A stretch of DNA of 64,000 bases from Kitasatospora cineracea (GTDB taxonomy: Bacteria; Actinomycetota; Actinomycetes; Streptomycetales; Streptomycetaceae), in the NCBI RefSeq assembly GCF_003751605.1, contig NZ_RJVJ01000001.1, positions 1,302,001-1,366,000 on the forward strand, written 5' to 3'. Shown here piece after piece: positions 59,561 to 64,000 of this stretch; positions within the stretch are counted from its first letter, which is position 1; every line of letters begins with the position of its first letter. Made by a program: the position numbers and the translations under genes. A model generated the notes under the pieces. That model was not told where the DNA came from and did not search any database. It saw only the letters and a list, made by a program, of their open reading frames with translations.

Positions 59561-61033
59561 TCAGGCGGAGTGCTCTTCGGTGCTGTGGGAGTCGGTGAGG
59601 GTGAGCGCGCCGAATGCGGTGACGAGGCCGACGACGGCGGCGAGGACGGCGTAGGTGATGCGTTCGCCGTGGAAGAAGGAGTGGACGAGGGTGTTGCTCC
59701 AGGTGCCGGCGGGGAGCTGGGTGGTGACCAGGGCGGCGATCAGGGTGCCGACGACGGCGGTGCCGACGCTGCTGCCGACCTCCTGGGCGGTGTCGTTGAG
59801 GGCGGTGCCGATCGAGGTGCGGTTCTCGGGCATCTTCTCGACCAGGGCGATGGCGCAGATGGTCATCACGGTGCGCAGGCCGATCGTCATCACCACCATG
59901 CAGACCGCGATGGCGGCGTAGCCGTGCGAGACGCCCCAGGCGAGGCCGGCCAGGGAGCCGGCCAGGCAGGCGGCGCCGACCAGGCAGGCGATGCGGTGGC
60001 CGAAGCGCTTGGCGAGCCATTCGGACAGCGGGGTGGCGGCGAGCATGGTGACGATGATCGGCAGGTTGGCGAGGCCGGCTTTGACGGGGCTCCAGCCGTA
60101 GGCGTACTGGAAGTGCAGGATCAGGCCGAACATGACGGCGGCCATGGCGATGGCGGTGCCGATCTGGGCGATGGCGGCGCCGCGGACGGTGCCGTTGGTG
60201 AAGAGCTTCAGGTCGAGCATGGGTGCGGCGGTACGGCGCTCGTGCCAGACGAACACCACGCCCGCCAGCAGGGCGCCGAGGATCGAGCCGATCGTGGCGG
60301 CGGAGGTCCAGCCGTGGTCGACGCCGCTGGTGAGCGCGTAGCAGGCGAGGCCGATGGCGGCGACGCTCAGCACGGCGCCGGGCAGGTCGAGGCGGTCGCG
60401 GGTGAGGTCCTCGGGCCGGTCGGCGGGGACGCCCAGGCGCACGCCGACGGCGGCGATCAGCGCGATCGGGGCGTTGACGAGCAGCAGCCACTGCCACTTG
60501 ACGTGGGCCAGGGCGGTGCCGCCGAGCAGCGGGCCGAGGACGAAGCCGGACATGCCGACGATGATCATCACGGTCATCGCGCGCATCCGCAGCGCCGCGT
60601 CGTCGAAGAGCCGGAACACCAGCGAGTTGGTGATCGGCGCCATCGCGGCGGCGGCGACGCCGAGGCCGGCCCGCAGGGCGATCAGCTGCCCGGTGCCGGT
60701 GACGAGGGCCACGCCCAGGCTGAGCAGGCCGAACACGGTGAGACCGACCAGCAGGACGCGGCGGCGGCCGAGCCGGTCGGCCATCGACCCGGCGGTCAGC
60801 AGCAGACCGCCGAAGGTCAGCGAGTACGCACCGGTGACCCACTGGAGCGCGGTGGTGCCGCTGCCGAGGTCGCGGCCGATGGTGGGCAGGGCGATGGACA
60901 GCAGCGTGTTGTCGACCATCTCGACGAAGAAGGCCAGGCAGAGCGCGGCCATCGGGATCCATGCCGCGCGCAGCGACGGATAGGTGCGCGGCGCCGCTGC
61001 TGGAGCGACGGCGGTGGTTTCGGTGCCGGTCAT
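59561..61033 (-). CDS. DHA2-family MFS multidrug exporter (EmrB/QacA type)
   Basis: The 490-residue protein has about fourteen hydrophobic segments. The opening MAALCLAFFVEMVDNTLLSIALPTIGRDLGSGTTALQWVTGAYSLTFGGLLLTAGSMADRLGRRRVLLVG and motif C-like GMSGFVLGPLLGGTA identify the DHA2 group. It exports drugs or dyes by proton antiport. GAGGAGG precedes the ATG. Its neighbours on both sides are broken vapBC units. Twelve-base repeats lie directly upstream. Confidence 0.9.
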   Translation of the reverse strand: MTGTETTAVAPAAAPRTYPSLRAAWIPMAALCLAFFVEMVDNTLLSIALPTIGRDLGSGTTALQWVTGAYSLTFGGLLLTAGSMADRLGRRRVLLVGLTVFGLLSLGVALVTGTGQLIALRAGLGVAAAAMAPITNSLVFRLFDDAALRMRAMTVMIIVGMSGFVLGPLLGGTALAHVKWQWLLLVNAPIALIAAVGVRLGVPADRPEDLTRDRLDLPGAVLSVAAIGLACYALTSGVDHGWTSAATIGSILGALLAGVVFVWHERRTAAPMLDLKLFTNGTVRGAAIAQIGTAIAMAAVMFGLILHFQYAYGWSPVKAGLANLPIIVTMLAATPLSEWLAKRFGHRIACLVGAACLAGSLAGLAWGVSHGYAAIAVCMVVMTIGLRTVMTICAIALVEKMPENRTSIGTALNDTAQEVGSSVGTAVVGTLIAALVTTQLPAGTWSNTLVHSFFHGERITYAVLAAVVGLVTAFGALTLTDSHSTEEHSA

Positions 61034-61338
61034 GGCGGCCTCCTCTCGGGACGGGTGTCAGGGCGGGTGTCGGGGTGGGCGTCGCGGTGGGCGTCGCGGT
61101 GGGCGTCGCGGTGCATCGATGCCGTCCGCACTGCCGCCGTGGCGCTGCCGCCCGTCTCCTCAGAGCGTGCGGGAGCGCGCCGACAGGCCGCTGTCATCCC
61201 ACTGACAGCCCGCCGACAGCGGGGGCGGGCGGCCACCAGGGGCTCCATCCGCTCCCCCGCCGCGTCCGTCAACTCACCTCGACCTGCCACAGGATCAATG
61301 ACCAGGCACGCCTTGGGGGCATGCGGGTCCGCTCGGCG
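61034..61338. other. Upstream region of the DHA2 exporter
   Basis: No gene is seen in these 305 bases. They hold the 12-base repeats (61075-61110) and several GACAG/CTGTC elements: GACAG-GCCG-CTGTC (61182-61195) overlaps GCTGTCA-TCCCAC-TGACAGC (61190-61209). The latter could be an operator for the exporter, 150 bases from its start. Confidence 0.5.
61075..61110. repeat. 12-base tandem repeat
   Basis: GTGGGCGTCGCG is repeated three times exactly (61075-61086, 61087-61098, 61099-61110), 40 bases upstream of the exporter start. Confidence 0.9.
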
Positions 61339-61576
61339 TCAGATCGCGACGAGTCGGATCCGGGAGCCGCGGAGTTTCGCCATGCCGTCGACGTCCGAGG
61401 TGAGTACGGCCACCGGTCCCGGCCTGCTACTGACGGAGATCCTCGGCGAGCAACTGCAGCCTGAGCTGTCGTGCGACGGCTTCCGCCCCATAGCCGGACA
61501 CGTTGTCCGTGAGCTTCTTGAGTTCGGCCATCTGCTCCGTCGGCAGAGTGACCGTGATGCGCGTAGTCGCTGCCAC
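61339..61576 (-). pseudogene. vapBC system 3, collapsed by internal deletion
   Basis: A GTG at 61576 starts AATTRITVTLPTEQMAELKK and runs for 49 residues almost identical to VapB-4, then meets a stop at 61427. Beyond the stop, in another frame to 61339, lies the end of a VapC (VAVLTSDVDGMAKLRGSRIRLVAI) close to VapC-4. The middle of the operon is missing. Both VapC-4 and VapB-4 genes carry CTGACGGAG at the matching joint, which suggests loss by recombination between short repeats. Confidence 0.85.
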
Positions 61577-61620
61577 ACAGCAAACATGCTGCGGTATCCA
61601 CGCGGCTCGCGGGTGTTCGA

Positions 61621-61706
61621 CGGCGGCGGAGCGAATCCGGCTCGGGACGCTGGTGACCTCGGTCAATCCTCGTTCACCCATCACGGCCTGAGCTGCGGAA
61701 ACGCGG
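61621..61706 (+). repeat. LLM-gene-like fragment, copy 3
   Basis: The plus strand encodes AAERIRLGTLVTSVNPRSPITA and then a stop, parallel to the intact LLM protein (ATERIRLGTLVTSPNFRHPVT). It lies directly 3' of vapC-4. From GACGCTGGTGAC (61646) to 61706 it is highly similar to copy 2. Confidence 0.82.
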
Positions 61707-61734
61707 ATCACGAATGCCCTGTTCTGCCCTCGAA

Positions 61735-62145
61735 TCAGATGGCGATGAGCCGGACCCGATCACCGCAGAGCTTGGCCATGTCGTCGATGTCCGAGGTCAA
61801 CATGGCCACCGGGCCTGGCTGACGGAGTGCCATCTCGGCGACGGTGGCGACGGTGGCGTCGATGGCGTACTTGTGACCGTGCAGACCCGCCTGCTTGAGG
61901 AGCGCCGCGGAGGCTCTGGCCGCGTGCTCGGTCACGGGCTCGATCCTGACCTGCGAGAGCACCCAGTTCAGCCGGGCGGTGTTCGCTCTGGCGTGCGAGA
62001 TCTCCACGATGGTGTTGGCGCCGATGACCAGGCCGGCCCCTATCGAGTGGAATGCCTTGATCATCGCAAGCAGCTCCCGGTCCTGCGAGATCCAGGCGGA
62101 CATTCCCTGGGAGTCCAGCACCACGGTCTCGATCCGCACGCTCAC
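61735..62145 (-). CDS. vapC: VapC-type PIN domain toxin, system 4
   Basis: The 136-residue protein has Asp11 (VVLDSQG), Glu48 (TIVEISH), Asp96 (AIDATVATVA) and Asp119 (TSDIDDMAKL), the complete PIN acid set. It belongs to a different subgroup from VapC-1 but is close to the VapC-3 remnant. It should be an RNase held by VapB-4. The GTG at 62145 overlaps the antitoxin stop (GTGA). Confidence 0.88.
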   Translation of the reverse strand: MSVRIETVVLDSQGMSAWISQDRELLAMIKAFHSIGAGLVIGANTIVEISHARANTARLNWVLSQVRIEPVTEHAARASAALLKQAGLHGHKYAIDATVATVAEMALRQPGPVAMLTSDIDDMAKLCGDRVRLIAI

Positions 62146-62390
62146 GCGGCGGCCGCTCCGCTGCCCGGCTCGGACGAACCGAGGATCCTCGCGTGCGCGG
62201 CGGCGAGCTCCTCTTCCGTGAACGCGCCGTGCTCTTCCTCGTACTGACGGAGTTCTTCCGCGACCAGTTGATGCCTGATCTGCCGGGCCACCGCTTCCGC
62301 GACGTAGCCGGAGACGTTGTCGGTGAGCTTCTTCAGCTCGGCCACCTGCTCCGTGGGCAGGGTGACCGTGATGCGCGTGGTAGCCGCCAT
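62142..62390 (-). CDS. vapB: VapB-type antitoxin, system 4
   Basis: The 82-residue protein has a ribbon-helix-helix start (ATTRITVTLPTEQVAELKKLTDNVSGYVAEAVARQIRHQLVAEELRQYEEEHGAFTEEELAAAHARI) and a short Gly/Ala tail. It binds its own promoter and VapC-4. TATGCT on the minus strand ends six bases before the ATG, inside a perfect palindrome. It is divergent from the LLM gene 61 bases away. Confidence 0.88.
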   Translation of the reverse strand: MAATTRITVTLPTEQVAELKKLTDNVSGYVAEAVARQIRHQLVAEELRQYEEEHGAFTEEELAAAHARILGSSEPGSGAAAA

Positions 62391-62396
62391 GAAGCA

Positions 62397-62414
62397 AGCA
62401 TACCGCCGGTATGC
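62397..62414 (-). promoter_or_regulatory. vapBC-4 promoter/operator
   Basis: GCATACC-GCC-GGTATGC (62398-62414) is an exact inverted repeat. The minus-strand -10 TATGCT (62402-62397) lies in its downstream arm. The layout matches the vapBC-1 promoter. Confidence 0.6.
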
Positions 62415-62451
62415 ACATTCCGGCCGGTCTTCGGCGGCATAGGGTCAGGCC

Positions 62452-63339
62452 ATGCGACTGAGCACGGTGATCCTCCCCGTCCACCGGTGGGCCGAGGGGC
62501 AGAAGGTCTGGCGGCGGGCCGAGGAACTCGGCTTCCACGCGGCCTACACGTACGACCACCTGAGCTGGCGGTCCTTCCGGGACGAGCCCTGGTTCGGGTC
62601 GGTGCCGACGTTGACGGCGGCGGCGACGGCGACCGAGCGGATCCGGTTGGGGACGCTGGTGACCTCGCCGAACTTCCGGCATCCGGTGACGTTGGCGAAG
62701 GAGCTGATCACGCTGGACGACGTGTCGGGCGGGCGGTTGACGTTGGGGATCGGGGCCGGTGGGGCCGGGTTCGATGCGACGGCGCTGGGGCAGGAGGCGT
62801 GGTCGGGGCGGGAGCGGGCGGCGCGGTTCGGGGAGTTCGTGGGGCTGTTGGACGAGTTGCTGCGCAACGACGCGGTGACCCGGGAGGGGGTGTACTACTC
62901 GGCGGTGGAGGCGCGGAACGTGCCGGGGTGCGTGCAGGTGCCGCGGGTGCCGTTCTACGTGGCGGCGACCGGGCCGAAGGGGCTGCGGCTGGCGGCGGAG
63001 CAGGGGCAGGGCTGGGTGACGTACGGGGACCCGCGCGGGCCGGCGGACGTGCCGGTGCAGCAGGCGCCGGAGGTGATCGCCCGGCAGGTCGGGCAGCTGG
63101 CGGCCGCGTGCGAGGCGGCGGGGCGGGACGTCGGCGAGTTGGAGAAGGTGCTGCTGCAGGGGTCGACGGCGGAGCGGCCGCTGGAGTCGGTGGGCGCGTT
63201 CGTCGACTGGGCCGGGACGTACCGCGAGCTGGGGATCACCGAGCTGGTGGTGCACTGGCCGGTGCCGGACTCGGTCTTCGCCGGCGACCTTGCGGTCTTC
63301 GAGCGGATCGCCACCGAGGGCCTCGCGCAGCTGGGTTGA
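62452..63339 (+). CDS. LLM class (F420-dependent-type) oxidoreductase
   Basis: The 295-residue protein has the luciferase-like monooxygenase fold. MRLSTVILPVHRWAEG opens it. TATERIRLGTLVTSPNFRHPVTLAKELITLDDVSGGRLTLGIGAGGAGFDATALG is the conserved core, and FYVAATGPKGLRLAAEQGQGWVTYG follows. Many streptomycete members use F420; flavin is the alternative. The substrate is unknown. It is divergent from vapB-4. Fragments resembling its codons 56-80 are scattered in the vapBC patch to the left. Confidence 0.88.
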   Translation: MRLSTVILPVHRWAEGQKVWRRAEELGFHAAYTYDHLSWRSFRDEPWFGSVPTLTAAATATERIRLGTLVTSPNFRHPVTLAKELITLDDVSGGRLTLGIGAGGAGFDATALGQEAWSGRERAARFGEFVGLLDELLRNDAVTREGVYYSAVEARNVPGCVQVPRVPFYVAATGPKGLRLAAEQGQGWVTYGDPRGPADVPVQQAPEVIARQVGQLAAACEAAGRDVGELEKVLLQGSTAERPLESVGAFVDWAGTYRELGITELVVHWPVPDSVFAGDLAVFERIATEGLAQLG

Positions 63340-63462
63340 GGACGGGCGCGGGGCGGGTGGATCGTCCGGGCGCGTTCTCCGGGAGTCCACGCCGCCGATC
63401 CCGGGTGTTGGCCGGCCGCTGGCACGCTCGCGGACCACAACAAGCCGTTCGCAGGGAGTGTC

Positions 63463-64000
63463 ATGCGTTTCCGAGTCCCGTCCGCCGCGCCGCTGCTGGC
63501 GGTCGGCGCGGCCCTGGCCACCGTTGCCGCCACCGCCCCGACCGCGTTCGCCGCGCCCGGTGCGCCGGGTGAGCGGCCGTCGTTCTGCGGCCACGACAAC
63601 CGCCGGACGCCGTTCGCCCCGTACCTGTGCGCCCGGCCGGGCCAGCTGCTGGACGTCCGGATCGGCGACGTGCACCCGACCCAGCCGTCGCTCGGCTACG
63701 ACGAGGTGTACTACAAGCTCGGCCGGTACACGCTGGGCAAGGACGCGGTCAACAAGAAGTTCAGCGACTGGTGCGAGGCCGACGGCCGGATCGAGGCGGT
63801 CGCGGTGCAGCCGAACGCCCGCCTGGACGACCCGTCCTCGTTCACCTGCACGCTGCCGGTGGGCGGCGAGACCGCGGACAGCACCGCCGCGATGAAGACC
63901 GTGGTGATCGGCCCCGGCGGCGAGCCGTTCCTGACGGACGGCCACCACACCCTGACCTCGTTCTACGAGACCCCGGACGGCGGCGCGGACCTGCACGTGC
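63463..64000 (+). CDS. Secreted ParB/Srx-like domain protein, 3' end outside window
   Basis: The visible 179 residues start with a signal peptide (FRVPSAAPLLAVGAALATVAATAPTAFAAP). Then comes a domain with LDVRIGDVHPTQPSLGYDEVYYKLGRYTLGKDAVNKKFSDWCEADGRIEAV and VVIGPGGEPFLTDGHHTLTSFYE. GPGGxxFLTDGHHT resembles the ParB/sulfiredoxin-like nucleotide-binding motif of a family of secreted streptomycete proteins. Three Cys are visible. AGGGAG precedes the ATG. It is unrelated to chromosome partitioning ParB by context. Confidence 0.75.
   Translation, partial: MRFRVPSAAPLLAVGAALATVAATAPTAFAAPGAPGERPSFCGHDNRRTPFAPYLCARPGQLLDVRIGDVHPTQPSLGYDEVYYKLGRYTLGKDAVNKKFSDWCEADGRIEAVAVQPNARLDDPSSFTCTLPVGGETADSTAAMKTVVIGPGGEPFLTDGHHTLTSFYETPDGGADLHV

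Noticed and set aside
63463..64000. Secreted ParB/Srx-like protein as a chromosome partition factor linked to the parS site
   Set aside because: It has a signal peptide and lacks the ParB DNA-binding layout; it lies 51 kb from the parS site with no ParA.

Overview
The window is very GC-rich actinobacterial DNA. Gene content and order (vdh, DUF3073, purM, purF; pheA and serS beside a copper operon and a DyP peroxidase; many GTG/TTG starts and leaderless-looking promoters) fit a Streptomycetaceae core chromosome (Streptomyces or Kitasatospora). No tRNA, rRNA, CRISPR array or insertion sequence was recognised.

Layout. 1-6.5 kb: the C-terminal half of valine dehydrogenase, a DUF3073 gene, purF-purM on the minus strand, and a degenerate lipid-kinase-like gene divergent from purA. 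6.5-19.7 kb: GNAT, DUF350 and LURP-one-like proteins, two APH-fold kinases, a TRX-NHL protein carrying a candidate ParB site (parS), an M18 aminopeptidase, an acyl-CoA dehydrogenase, SseB-like, pirin, excalibur-domain and methyltransferase genes. 19.7-28 kb: housekeeping-like unknowns, a PP2C-like gene, a TetR/hydrolase pair, an EntS-like exporter with a perfect palindromic operator, and an RsbW-like kinase. 28-34.4 kb: a copper-handling operon (membrane protein, YcnI, Sco1, PCuAC, CopC-CopD fusion, DyP peroxidase). 34.5-38.3 kb: pheA, then a 700-bp non-coding region with nine DnaA-box-like 9-mers, then serS and a HAD phosphatase. 38.4-50.3 kb: an LCP cell-wall ligase, three ABC systems, a GntR/CynX pair and an I36-type secreted protein. 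50.5-57.3 kb: four translationally coupled paralogous membrane-anchored proteins of unknown function, a frameshifted multi-pass membrane gene and a sortase substrate with an LASTG motif. 57.6-62.4 kb: a scarred accessory patch with two intact vapBC pairs, two broken ones, a DHA2 exporter and repeated fragments resembling the adjacent LLM oxidoreductase gene. 62.4-64 kb: that LLM gene and the start of a secreted ParB/Srx-like protein.

How the genes work together. purF, purM and purA supply purine synthesis. The Sco1/PCuAC/CopCD/YcnI/DyP set probably moves copper to secreted or membrane cuproenzymes. The DnaA-box cluster and the parS site mark this as an origin-proximal arm of the chromosome. 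The most unusual parts are the DnaA-box cluster, the parS site embedded in a coding sequence, the vapBC/LLM-fragment array and the four-paralog membrane operon.

Limits. All product names rest on motif recognition by eye. Starts marked GTG or TTG were chosen from visible ribosome-binding sites or promoter spacing. Comparisons with S. coelicolor come from memory.
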